Shown: piece by piece, positions 1 through 10,869 of the stretch
How the letters are laid out: the number at the start of each line of letters is the position of its first letter
Position numbering within the stretch: position 1 is the first letter of the stretch
From: Oncomelania hupensis
Taxonomy: Eukaryota; Mollusca; Gastropoda; Littorinimorpha; Pomatiopsidae
NCBI GenBank assembly: GCA_036898135.1
Contig: CM072519.1
Coordinates: 38,133,666-38,197,665, forward strand
Length of the DNA stretch: 64,000 nt
Reading direction: 5' to 3'
Notes under the pieces: generated by a model
Seen by the model: the letters and a program-made list of their open reading frames with translations, nothing else
Database searches by the model: none
What the model was told of the DNA's origin: nothing
Position numbers and translations under genes: made by a program

Positions 1-24
1 CGCTATCAAGATGTAGTATTTACG

Positions 25-168
25 TTGAAGAAGCAGAGGAGGGCGGAAAGAAGAAGAAGAGGCAAGAGAAAAGGGAAATGAAGAGGATGAGATGAGCAAG
101 GAAAAGAGGAGAGGAAGAAAAGGAAGAAAAACAAGGAGAAAGAAAGAGGAGAAGAAGAACAAAATGGG
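25..168. repeat. Polypurine low-complexity tract
   Basis: The plus strand is almost entirely A and G with irregular GAA/GGA triplets. It is a degenerate purine microsatellite, and the leucine/serine/phenylalanine-rich frame on the other strand is its shadow. Confidence 0.8.
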
Positions 169-179
169 TAAGCCATTCA

Positions 180-1490
180 AGTTTAATCTCAGACTGAAAC
201 GCCCTCACACATTTGTATAAATTTACAAGTAACAAACACACTCATTTAATAAAACACAACGATTTTCCAATTATTTCATCTTTTAATGTGACAAGAATGC
301 AGTTATCCAATTGGCAAAACAGAAAAAAATAATAAAGAAAAAAATGAAAACAATATCAACATGTAGTAAAGAAAATGAAGATGAGATTGCATTGTATTGA
401 ACTGAGAGCCTACTGCAAGGAATTACTTACATCGTGTGCCTATGTATCGCTTCCGAATGAGTATGCGAGAAGCACGTGCTGTAAATTTTGTCCCAGTGTG
501 TAAATAGACTGATAGAGTTCATTAAGGTGTATAGAAATGGAGTTCACTTGCTCTCTCTTGCTTATTATAAACTGACCAGCCATCTTCGCACTTTGCTGTC
601 ATAGACAGAATTATAAGTAGCGTAGTTTTTTAGAATGTGGATGAGGCAAGCTGAACAGATTTTGATTGCATTGATATTATTGCTGAGAGCAAAGAGGCAG
701 TGTCTTTGAGTAATAGAGACAGGGGCGTACCCCGTCAATAAAGAAAGAGGGTCAATCCGTATTGTGGTCTCAATCCATTGAAACCTGATAAAGAATCTAT
801 AATGCCTGGCTACTGTGTAGAAACATTGTTCTGTGTCCTCAGTGGACAGGGTTTACATCAGTAGGCCTACATGTGTAACTGTTACAATAGCGAACTGAAT
901 ATAAAGTGTATCTTGTCTACAGCCGTGCTAAACTACTACAACTATTAACTGACACTACAAAGTGTGTCGTGAAAAATTTGTTTGGCTACAGTCAAACGCT
1001 TGTTAAGTCTGCGGGAGTTCCTACGCTATACCCTGTAAATGACAATGTCTACATAATATCAATCACTATGAAGTAAATAAGGTGAACATCATCAAATCTA
1101 TCATTTAACACCAGTGATGGAATAGGAACTAAATCTAACCCGGTATATTGCGGTACTTTGTTGGTAACTATGTTTTGTTTGTTCGTAAATTTTTGGTTAT
1201 GGTTGCGTTTATTCGTTGTGTTTCCTTAGCTGTTGGTTGTTTGCGTCATAGCCGCAGCAACATCCCCCTTGTTCTTATTTTTGTGTTGGTTTTCGTTCGC
1301 TTGTGGTGGTCAGCAGCACTTAAAATCAGCGATAATATTTTAGCAACTCAACCCTAAATTGTTTCTATACTGTTGCCTTAGTAGCGACATTATACTCTTG
1401 TGTCGTTTAAGCTTCACTAAGCATTGACCAGAATAATTATAATTTATTAATAAATGTGCTCAAATGGCAAAATTTCGTGAGTCATCAACA
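180..1490. other. AT-rich DNA without recognisable gene
   Basis: I see no long frame with protein-like composition, no repeat shared with the rest of the window and no RNA gene. Frames in this stretch are short and unremarkable. Confidence 0.5.
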
Positions 1491-1492
1491 TC

Positions 1493-1542
1493 ATAGTCAT
1501 TGTCATTATCGTCATCATCTTCATCATCATCATCATCATCAG

Positions 1543-1573
<31 letters not shown>

Positions 1574-1699
1574 TTCATCATCATCATCATCTTCTTCTTC
1601 TTCTTCTTCTTCTTCTTCTTCTTCTTCTTCTTCTTCTTCTTCTTCTTCTTCTCCTCATCCTCCTCCTCCTACTCCTCCTCTTCCTCTTCTTCTTCTTCG
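1493..1699. repeat. Compound trinucleotide microsatellite (TCA/TCT/TCC)n
   Basis: A run of TCA units passes into TCT and then TCC units. Overlapping frames read poly-His, poly-Leu and poly-Ser, as expected for a trinucleotide repeat and not for a gene. Confidence 0.95.
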
Positions 1700-1878
1700 T
1701 GTGTTACAATATTACTTTAGTTATTTTATTTATTTTTAACAGATTACATCAGACTCCTCTGCGTACCACAGTTCAACCAAGTGACCCGTGGACAAACGCG
1801 GTGACAGCATCCAATCAACACGCTACGAGTCTCGATGTTGGAAGTTGGTATATGGAGAACACCACACTTTGCAGTCTT

Positions 1879-2330
1879 GAATTATTCGTGTTATTCGGAT
1901 TATGATACAGCACAAAGAACTGCTGATGACACGTACACACTTCTGAATTATTTTGAGAATATGTACACACCTAATTTTGGATTAACCGAATAAAAAAAGA
2001 GGAAAGTGCTGTTTGGATTACAGTGCAACACAAAGAAGAGATGAAGGCACACACATGCACACACGTACACATTGATGAATTATGGAAAAGAAATGCATGC
2101 CTATGTTTCGGATTGCCCGAACAAAGACGACAAAACGTGCAATTTGGATTATGATAACAGGTCAAGAAATAACAAGGGACGGTGCTGAATTATTTAAGTG
2201 GCCCATACACTTGCATTGGATTGTTAGAAAGAAAACGATTAATGGTTATTCGTGGAATTTGGAGAATGATAAACATACAGAAATGGCTCAGACACACACA
2301 GTTGTTTTTTAGAAGAAATGGGAGTTCTGT
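1879..2330. repeat. Degenerate internal repeats (GAATTAT / TTNGGATTA motifs)
   Basis: GAATTAT recurs at about 1879, 1945, 2077 and 2187. TTCGGATT or TTTGGATT recurs between these and is often followed by AACA/CACAAAGAA and CACACAC words. The spacing is irregular, so this looks like an old, eroded tandem array. Function unknown. Confidence 0.4.
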
Positions 2331-2369
2331 ATGAAAATCCCTTTGGTAAATATTTATTTCACAACTTTC

Positions 2370-3745
2370 AGCTCAAAAAAATATCTTTAGAAGCATATTT
2401 TCTAAATATTCATTTGTTTACTAACAATGTAAGATTTTTCTAAATAACATATTGTCGATAAATAACTTATTATTTACCTAACAATATATTGTTTAGGTAA
2501 ACAAATCATTATATAGGTAAATATAGCATTGTTGCTAAATAAGGAATTATTTACTTATTTAATGTGTAATAATGCATTATTTAGGAATGTTTTTTAAATA
2601 ATTATTTGTTTACCTATACAATGCATTATTTAGCAGTATTTGCTAAATAATGAATTATTTAGATGTTGCTAAATAATGCATATTTACTTAAACAATTTAT
2701 TGTTTAGGGACTGCAATTTTCATTATTTAGGGGATTCCAAGGTACAAGTCGTATTACTGTGAGGTTGTGTGTAGTGATAAAGAAAATTTGGAAAATGGTG
2801 ATTTTTACGCCGTTTTGCGATTTAAAATGAGGCAACAGCTTTATTTTACACTATTTGTTTATATGTTCGCAACATTATTAATTCACCAAACTGCAACGGT
2901 AACGGCTCCGGAAAAAAGAGGGATTCATAATTATTTCTGGATTGGCGGGCTTGCCTTCGGAATAAATAAACATGGACAACTCGCAAGTTAACGGCGATCT
3001 TGTGGGAAACCCCCCCACCAGAAACATTGATTGTAGTTTTCAACAATTCAATATTCCTGCTACTGCCAATTCATATACACTTATCTTTGTGTTTTGCGGT
3101 AAAGAGATAAAAAAAAGTTTTTTTTTTATCTGACGGAGATACTGAATACACTGAACGCTCCCGCACAACACTTATTTGGACCTTTCTTTTGCGATCGGGA
3201 CGTTACAGACGTTTTATCTTCGAATTTATGGAGTGATTTATGTTGAAAAATAAATAATTAACGCAAATTTTTTATACACACTCTTTGGAAAGATCTCGCA
3301 TTTAATTATAGAAAGCAGTCAAATTATAAAAACCAAGTTTTCAAGCGAGTCCTGGAATCTCCAAATAATAAAAATTGCAGTTCCTAAACAATGAATTGTT
3401 TACGTAAAAATGCATTGTTTAGCAACATCTTCTAAATAATATATTATTTAGCGAATTCTGCTATATAATTCATTATATAGATAGACAAATAATTATTTTG
3501 CCACATTTCTAAATAATACATTATTTTACAGAATCTGCTAAATAATGCATTATAGGTAAATAATTCCTTGTTTAGCAAAAATGCCTTATATCATGATTTA
3601 TTTATGCAAAACATTTATTGTTTAGGTAAATAGTAAGTTATTTACGTAGAAAATATATTATTTATAGAAATCTTACATTGTTTATAAACAAATTATTATT
3701 TAGAAAATATGCTTCTATATCAAGATTATTTATTTGAAAGTGTTA
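2370..3745. mobile_element. Foldback-like element with long AT-rich inverted arms
   Basis: The left arm (about 2370-2741) reads as the reverse complement of the right arm (about 3351-3745) along almost its full length. Shared blocks include the outer AGAAGCATATTTTCTAAATA, the middle GGAATTATTTAC and the inner ACTGCAATTTT followed by GATTCCA. The arms differ by scattered substitutions and small indels, so they could form a long imperfect hairpin around a loop of about 610 bp. Each arm is itself made of short palindromes such as TAAATAATGCATTATTTA. This architecture fits foldback or large MITE-type DNA transposons. No transposase is visible, and the outer limits and target duplication are not resolved. 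Confidence 0.7.
2767..2991 (+). other. Short open frame in the loop of the foldback element, unidentified
   Basis: This 74-codon ATG-initiated frame lies wholly inside the unique loop between the two inverted arms. It has a central hydrophobic stretch (about residues 22-43) that could be a membrane segment. I recognise no family. It may be spurious or a remnant of cargo, and the region is not otherwise coding-like. Confidence 0.15.
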
Positions 3746-3820
3746 AAAAACACCGAAAAGAATCGCAAATTAATTTTTTTACAAGGGTAGTTCCATAGTT
3801 CTGCCAGTTTTGAATAATCG

Positions 3821-3873
3821 TGATGATGAAGAAGAAGAGGAGGAGGAAGAAGAAGAAGAAGAAGAAGAAGAAG

Positions 3874-3903
<30 letters not shown>
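3821..3903. repeat. (GAA)n/(GAG) microsatellite
   Basis: A GAA tract with GAG interruptions at its left end. It lies just outside the right arm of the foldback element. Confidence 0.95.
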
Positions 3904-3905
<2 letters not shown>

Positions 3906-3909
3906 TACG

Positions 3910-5060
3910 GTACACCAACAGAGAGCTGAATGGACGTGAACTGCTTGGGCATCATTAATGTAGGTAAGTAATTTACTTTTTACTGTCTCCCATTTGTCCT
4001 AAAACAGGATATTTAAAAAGTGGTGTTTAGGACCCCCGTGAAATGTGTGTTTGTTGTGTTCGTTAGAATTTGTGTAACTTGTGAGCGCGTGGTTTGGTGC
4101 AGATCGACGCGCTTTGAGTCTGATTGGTGATTTGGGGGAAACGCGCGTATAATTATAGCATCATTTTTTTTTATTATGTGTTAGTGTGATGCGTCTGAAC
4201 TTTGTGAATTCATGGTTGGTCTGCTTTAAAGATCCATGTTTCTATTCATCATTAAATAAATTCCTCTATCTTTTCCATGGCCTATTTACTTCTGTTTCGA
4301 TGTAAGGCGAACATTTAATCAAGATGGTAGCTGTTAGACTATCATGTTAGTTTGTTCCTTTGATCTGTTAAATAATCCCGAATCTCTAAACAAGATTAAG
4401 GATTGAGGAAAAAACATACTTTAAAACAAACGGCAGTATTTCCATGTAGGTATTTTTTACCCCTGCGTGTACATCTCTATTACACCGTGGAAGTAAAAAA
4501 TAAAATCCTCAAGAGATAGCAACTCACTTCCTTTTAGCGCTTCCATGGCATTTAAAAAAGCCTCTTGTGTCAGGATAAAGCATGGGTAATGTTAAACCGA
4601 AGGGGGAAAAAGATGCTGATTAGCCTAAAGAAGACGAATGGAAGTTTTAGTTGATTTTAACAGCGCTTTCAGCTTGGTCGCGGAAGATGCAGCCTAGCCA
4701 TCACGAGCTGTAAAATGGCGCTTATTATCCCCTTCTGGCGCGGAAGCCCTCCCTATCTTTAATGTATCTGCAACAAGCAAGAGATTTAGAGCCTTTATCG
4801 AAGGCAGTTTACAAACTATATTAGAACAACTCGTAAACAAGCAACCAGGGCAATGAATCGTCCCGTAAACAGCAAGATAAAAACATTGAAAGGAAGAGCA
4901 TTTAAAATGTAAGCTTATAAAAAAAATACTTACGCTTAAAGAACCCACGGTGTTTTGGAAAGTCAACCAATTCTTACTGCTCAGTCTGTAGGAACAAGAT
5001 AGTACAATTTTAAGCATTTACAAAACAAAAATGCCGTGAAATAAAATAAAGGAAATTTCA
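3910..5060. other. Unannotated AT-rich DNA
   Basis: I found no repeat shared with the rest of the window. A 107-codon minus-strand frame at 4694-5017 shows no recognisable domain and I do not support it as a gene. Confidence 0.4.
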
Positions 5061-5074
5061 ATGAAATAACTACA

Positions 5075-5384
5075 ATCCTCCTGGAAAAGTGCGTGTCGTG
5101 ATAATGTTGACGCTTGATCTGAAGCATTTCTTTACCATGATGTAGTCAATCTGGTTGTGATGCAGCCCGCTAGGACTAGACCAGGTCCATCGTCTGGATT
5201 TTGTGTGGGGACCAAGCGTGTTTGCCAGTATCAGATTGTTGGATCTGGCAAACTCCAAAAGTCTCAGACCTCTGTCCTTCGTCTCGTTGTTGCAGCGTGG
5301 GTCCACATTGTGTCTCCCCAGTTGTGTACGCATCTTGGCCAACTTTGGCATTCCAGTTGCCTTGCACTATGACTATGACAATGA
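5075..5384 (-). pseudogene. Inverted endonuclease fragment of family E LINE
   Basis: The minus strand reads an endonuclease portion with ANTLGPHTK, GLHHNQIDYIMVKK and WNAKVGQDAYTTGETQ, broken across two frames. The same amino-acid words occur in the copies at 25.5-26.1 kb and 29.7-29.97 kb. It faces away from the RT part that follows and overlaps it in sequence content by some 50 bp around the ATCAAGCGTCAACATT block. Confidence 0.8.
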
Positions 5385-5947
5385 GATCAAGCGTCAACAT
5401 TGGCAAGACACGCACTTTCCAGAAGCAGACGTCGGAAGTGACCACGATCTTGTTATGTCTTTCCGGCTCCACTTGAAGAGATTAAAGAAAGCAAAGCGCA
5501 CCAGGTTGAAGTTCGACCCGGACAAACTGCAAGAGCCGGAGGTGGCAGAAATATTCCAAGCCACAATTGGAGGGAAATTTTCATCACTGCTTATTTTTTG
5601 AGCTGCTGAAGTAAATGTCAACACAACTGAACTTTTGGACCTTTGTGACAAACGAAGAGAGATGAAAAGTAAAAAGAACATCTCACAGGGACCTGATGCC
5701 TATTGAAAAATAAACAGTGGCATCGGAAAAGACATGCGCACAGCAAAGGAGGACTGGATAGAAGATCAATATCAGGAAATAGAAAACAATCTGGACAAGA
5801 TAAACAGCAAGAAGGTCTACCAGACAGTGAAGCGGCTGACAAATGTTAAAGAGCCTAAGGTCTCCATGATCCGAAGCAAGTCCGACTGGTGCCTTACAGA
5901 AGAACAAAAAGTCTTGGAAAGATGGACAGAGTACTGCTTTGACCTTT

Positions 5948-6075
5948 ACACACACACACACACACACACGCACCCACACACACACACACACACACTCACA
6001 CACACACCTACACCCACACGCACCTACACCCACACGCACACCCACACCCACACACACAAACACACACACACACCA
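5948..6075. repeat. (CA)n microsatellite inside a LINE
   Basis: An imperfect CA tract with CCA/CTA interruptions. It sits exactly where the intact relative (about 25090-25125, reverse strand) has a short ACAACCACACACC word, so the tract expanded in place within the former coding sequence. Confidence 0.95.
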
Positions 6076-6169
6076 AACGAAGACCCATCAGTTCTAGCTT
6101 GTTCCCAGAACAGAGAAGACGACTAAATCCTCCCAATTCTCCGATAAGAAGTTGATGCAGCAATGCAGT

Positions 6170-6960
6170 CGCTGAAGAGGAGGAAGTCGGCGGGAGTGGA
6201 CAACATGTCCTCAGAATTGATTTAAACAGGAGGAGAAGCGATTATTGACGCTCTCACCATTATCTATAACAAGATCTGGCAGAGTGGCGAGTGGCCTACA
6301 CCATGGACCCAGTCGCTTGCCATCACTCTTCCCAAAAAGGGTAACCTTCATGAGTGTCAAAATTACAGCACCATCAGCCTCTTCCGCCATCCCAGCAAAG
6401 TTGTACTGAAAATGGTTCAAACCCCAAGCTGGATAAATTGCAAACCAAATTTGAAGGAAGAACAAGAAGGATTCAGGCCAGGGCGAAGTACCACTGAGCA
6501 GATTTTCACCTCAGAATAATCTGCGAGAAACACCTACAGCACTAACAACATCTGTATCGTGCGTTCGTAGACTTCAAGAAAGTGTTTGACCGAATCTGGC
6601 ATGCAGCTAACATTACAGAAGTCGTCAGAAGCCTGTATTACAAGGCTACCAGTGCAGTCCTACAAAACAGCGCCTTCGGGAACTGGTTTAGAACAACAAT
6701 CGGCGTGCGTCAAGGATGCCTACTCTCCCCAACACTCTTCAACATCTTTCTGGAACGCATCGTGTGAGATGCCCTTGCAGATCATGAAGGCACAGTCAGC
6801 ACATGGGGTAGAGCAATCACCAACCTCCGTTTTGCGGATGACATTGATGGATTGGCTGGAGAGGAACAAGAACTTGAACAGATAGATGGTACAGAGGCTT
6901 GACACCACCTCTACAATCTTTCGAATGGAAATAAATGCAGAGAATACCACAATGATGACC
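6170..6960 (+). pseudogene. Reverse transcriptase remnant of family E LINE
   Basis: Broken RT frames follow the CA tract in family order: RKSAGVDNM-like, CQNYSTISLFRHPSKV, EEQEGFRPGRSTTEQIF, DFKKVFDRIWH, YKATSAVLQNSAFGNW, RTTIGVRQGCLLSPTLFNIFLERI and RFADDIDGLAGEEQ. Premature stops and frame changes separate these words, so no functional protein can be made. The order and spacing match the better preserved minus-strand copy at 23.9-25.1 kb. Confidence 0.85.
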
Positions 6961-7353
6961 AAACAACACCAATAGCATCAACACGGAAATCAACGTCCAA
7001 GGTCAATCACTCAACAGTTTCACAGCTTCAAATACTAAGGAGCAATTATTTTAGACAATGGGTCCCGACAGGAAGTTCTCTACAGGATAGCACAAACATA
7101 CAAACATTTGCTGCCTTGACAAGGTCGAAGACCATTTAGAAAGACAGAACCATCAGTCTTCACTCTAAGGTAAGGTTGCTGCGCTCCCTTTTCATCTCCA
7201 TCTTCCTTATCTGTTGCGAAACATGGACCCTCACAGCAGGCCTACAACGGAGAATACAAAGCAAAGAGATGAAGTGCTACAGAAGACTTCTGGGCATTTC
7301 CTGTACCCAGCACATCACCAGCGACAGACCATCACACTAGCACTAGCGATAAC

Positions 7354-7578
7354 ATGTTCACAATGGTAAAGAAACTGAAACTCCAATGGTATGGCCACGT
7401 CACCAATACATATGTCCTTTCAAAGACCATCCTGCAAGGCACGTTGCAAGGAGGCAGAAGAAAAGGGAGACCGAAAAAGAGGCGGGATGACAACATTCGA
7501 GAATGGACTGGCTTGACACTGAGCGAAGCCATAAGGGTTGCTGAAGACAGAAACAGATGGAGTACGCTGGTTAAATGA
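7354..7578 (+). pseudogene. C-terminal tail of family E LINE ORF
   Basis: This frame reads VKKLKLQWYGHVT, then a basic GGRRKGRPKK block, REWTGLTLSEAIRVAEDR and RWSTLVK, followed by a stop. It is the carboxyl end of the RT polypeptide and aligns directly with the minus-strand frame at 23502-23762. The stop lies about 55 bp before the GGATA-rich 3' tail. Confidence 0.85.
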
Positions 7579-7736
7579 TCATCTGTTGGGCCCCAAAGAC
7601 TTTCAAGTTACTGGATAGAATAGGATAGGATAAGAAAGTAATACAATTATACGATTATGTTGTCCCTGGGTCTCTGAATTGTCCATTCTTTGAAATACGT
7701 CCCATTGTGTGATCTGCTACTCTTTTTTATATCTTT

Positions 7737-8045
<309 letters not shown>

Positions 8046-8049
8046 CCCT

Positions 8050-9195
8050 CCCAAACTGGAAGCATTCCCCACTTCCAAATGCTTAATGTAATACAGCAAT
8101 ATTTGTTTAGCTTTTATTTTTGATGAGTTGAGGAACTTGGATTTTTGAAAAATTTGTCTTCAGGGCCATTCGACATCAGGTGATATACTATTTTAACATC
8201 TTAAAAATGCTTTGATGCACCTACAGTTTACTATTTAAACATAATGGCATATTGCCTTTACAGTTTTAAAAAAGCGTTGAGGCATCTGAAGTGTTTGCCA
8301 CAGCAGCTTTAATTTGGAACCAAGGATAGTGAAAATGTTGAGCGAGGGTACAAAAGTCTGGCGGGGGATTATCAGGTGGCGTGGGGTCGAGATAAAACAA
8401 GCCCCCAACTTGCTGATTTCGCGCCCGCTCCATCATCCGTGACGGATGATGTTCAGCTCATGAGGCTGCTGATGAGGAGACATTTCTGGGTTTTAAGTGC
8501 AGAAAAACGTTTTTTTTTTTGTTGAAATTCCTATTTAAAATGCTAGTGGAGGCTTTGTGTGTGTGTATGGTTAAAATATCCTAATCAGCTGTATGGAATT
8601 GAGTTGGTTTTTTTTTTTACCCTCTCCCAACTGAACTCCCCTTCTGCATCACCATTCCCCAATCCCATCCCTACTTGCTATCAACATCTATTTACCACGA
8701 CACCTCTTCCCTCAGATAGGCCTAATTCGACGTAACGCTATAAAAATGACCGGTTAATTATTATTTGTGACTGAACATTGACGTTTAAGGACTACCATTG
8801 GCGACATGGCAGACCAGGTTAACCATCCACGGGAAGAGAGGGGGTAGATACCTAAATCAGCACTGAACCACCAGAGCAATCCACCATAGCAATCGTACTG
8901 CTAAGATGGACAGTCAAAACTGGCCACTTTTATCTTGTGATTGTTTGTGGTATTCTGCATTTCAGCTGTTTTTGTGCGGTACTGGATGTAGTCATTTTAC
9001 ATTTTGTATCTTTTATTCCAGAGAGCGCGTGGAAATAATTATTATTATGCGCGCATTATTTAAGAATGGGGGTTCACTTGGATTTTTTAGTATTACAGAT
9101 AAGATTATTGTTTCGAAATCTTAATTACTCGTTTTTCTCGTTTTTCTAAAAACAGTTATGAATGGCAATTATTTTATTTCTTTATGCTCTTTGTT
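8050..9195. other. Unannotated single-copy-looking DNA
   Basis: No gene or repeat is recognised. The stretch around 8330-8480 is less AT-rich than its surroundings and holds GGGGATTATC and a short palindromic CATCATCCGTGACGGATGATG-type motif. It could be noncoding regulatory DNA, but nothing proves it. Confidence 0.3.
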
Positions 9196-9210
9196 CTTAA
9201 ATCGTTTGAT

Positions 9211-9267
9211 CATTACATGGTTATTGCTTTAGGTCCAGCGGGCTCTTCCGAGCCAAATCAGGACCAG
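9211..9267 (-). mobile_element. 57-bp micro-insertion of family A LINE 3' end
   Basis: On the minus strand it reads the terminal words CTGATTTGGCTCGGAAGAG, CCGCTGGACCTAAAGCAATA and a short tail. These equal the last bases of the copies ending at 28512 and 34083. It is flanked on both sides by the exact 11-bp word AATCGTTTGAT (9200-9210 and 9268-9278), a target-site duplication. It is an extremely 5'-truncated retroposition product. Confidence 0.85.
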
Positions 9268-9283
9268 AATCGTTTGATTAAAC

Positions 9284-9352
9284 GGTTAAGAAGGAGAAGA
9301 AGAAGTAGAAGGATGAAGGATGATGAAGAGGAGGAAAAGGAGGAAAACTTTA
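9284..9352. repeat. Purine-rich low-complexity tract
   Basis: An irregular GAAGAAGAAG/GATGAGGAGG run starting beside the micro-insertion. Not coding-like. Confidence 0.6.
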
Positions 9353-9524
9353 GTTTAAACGTCTCGAATCTACAGCCTGATGATTGCCAGCCCCCTGGTC
9401 CTGAAGTCGGTCTTAAGGGAGCAGAACACACACCGCGGCGTTTTATCGCGATACGATTACCCCTCGCGTGCCGTGTCACGTTTGTTTAAATGCCCCAAAA
9501 CAAATTTAGATGAATGATTGCATA

Positions 9525-10250
9525 ATTCTGATGCTTACTCTTTCGCAGTTGCTGCTCATTGGTTCAAGCATATATATGTTTTAAAACTCTTAAGTGTATC
9601 GGTCACACATTTAAATGCAGTGTCTACTGTTACATAATCATTGTTTAATTCGGACTCTTATACTTTTGCAGTTACTGCTGCCTCCGTGGTTCCATCCAGT
9701 GTATATTTAAATGTAGAAGCACAAGTTTATCGGCCGCAAGTTTATTGCAATGTCTGTTGTAGCGTAATATAATTGTATAACTGTATAACTATATAACTGG
9801 ATGCTAAACTCGTTCGCAGTTTCTCAACAGGCTTTGGTTCTAACATCCATGTTTTAATGTAAAACACAAGTTTGGTGGCCACAACTTTATAAGAAGTTAA
9901 TACTGTAAGATAATAGGTTTTTTTTTAATCCGGATTCTGACGCTTTCGCATTTACTTGCTCAATCCTTGGTTCAAGCATCTATGTTTTAATGCATACACA
10001 TATATTTGTCGGCCATGATTTTAATTACAGTGTCTACTGTAACATAATAATTGTAATGCAAGATCTACCGTATCGCAATAATTGTTTCAAAAGTCGTAAT
10101 CTTTACTCTTTTGCATCCAGTCGGTCCATTTCAGCGTATATCTATGTTTTAATGTATCAGCGCAAGCTTTATCGGCCACAATATCAATGCATTGTTAACT
10201 ATCGAGTTCTTTGCGTGCATACTGTGTCTGCTGTAATGTAATTGTATGAG
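9525..10250. repeat. Degenerate tandem array of about 140-bp units
   Basis: Five diverged units begin near 9526, 9646, 9801, 9934 and 10092. Each runs through the same ordered words: CTCTTTCGCAGTTNCTGCTC, TTGGTTCAAGCAT, TATGTTTTAATGTA, CACAAGTTTATCGGCCACAA, then ATGCAGTGTCTACTGTAACATAAT. Units differ by many substitutions and small indels. This is an old minisatellite or satellite-like array with no coding capacity. Its origin is unknown. Confidence 0.75.
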
Positions 10251-10755
10251 ACTGTGGAAAGAAGTCATTTAACCTGATAAATGACGTCTAGTCTCCGTTT
10301 CAGCATACCTGTACCCCAAAACCCACATCGTCTATCTCGTGTAATAAATGCACAGTGCGGTAGTAAAGACCGTACACACAGCTCTTGGCGATACAGCCAT
10401 AGTGAAATTTTGTCCATTAATATTGTCCTCTACTATACTTTGCTGGTTCGTCTTCCCAGTTTTCTGAACAGCCAGGTACCCATACACAGGTGGGTAGCCT
10501 GAGGTTAATATTGTTTGCTGTTTTTCTTTTTCCTGTTCGATCGATGGTCCACTTCGCTTACTATTCGAGGGGAGGAAGAAGAAGGGGAGGGGCGGGGTTT
10601 CGGTGTGTGGTGTGCGCGGGGAGAGTGGATTTTGCTTAGTGGAAGAGGGGAACATTCCGTTTGGTGCGAGAGTGTGTGGCGGTTTACTTGAATGTCTAAA
10701 GAAAATAACACGATACGGTCAGCTCTGGGTGACTGACAGTTGAGTGTGGATTTTA

Positions 10756-10758
<3 letters not shown>

Positions 10759-10854
<96 letters not shown>

Positions 10855-10866
10855 CTCTCTCTCTCC
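10759..10866. repeat. (CT)n microsatellite
   Basis: A near-pure CT tract with one CA interruption, trailing into T-rich and CCT-rich sequence up to about 11035. Serine/leucine- and Arg/Glu-rich frames on the two strands are shadows. Confidence 0.97.
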
Positions 10867-10869
10867 TCC

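Larger units (their letters stand above)
5075..7633 (+). mobile_element. Family E non-LTR retrotransposon, 5'-inverted and degenerate copy
   Basis: From about 5385 to 7633 the plus strand carries the end of the endonuclease domain, the reverse transcriptase and the 3' end of a LINE. Readable pieces include FKKVFDRIWH-like, RTTIGVRQGC, FADDIDGLAGEE and WYGHV. The first part, about 5075-5384, matches the endonuclease region of the sister copy at 25.7-26.0 kb in the opposite orientation, giving a head-to-head 5' inversion. The 3' end carries the GATAGGATAGGATA tail. The flanks GAAATAACTACAAT (5063) and GAAAGTAATACAAT (7634) may be an eroded target duplication. Many stops and frameshifts make it dead. 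A CA microsatellite has expanded inside it. Confidence 0.85.

Noticed and set aside
1456..1905. 149-codon frame rich in His and Leu
   Set aside because: It is generated by the TCA/TCT microsatellite, and several other frames over the same DNA are equally long.
4694..5017. 107-codon minus-strand frame
   Set aside because: Cys/Ser/Leu-rich without a recognisable motif; no splice or promoter support.
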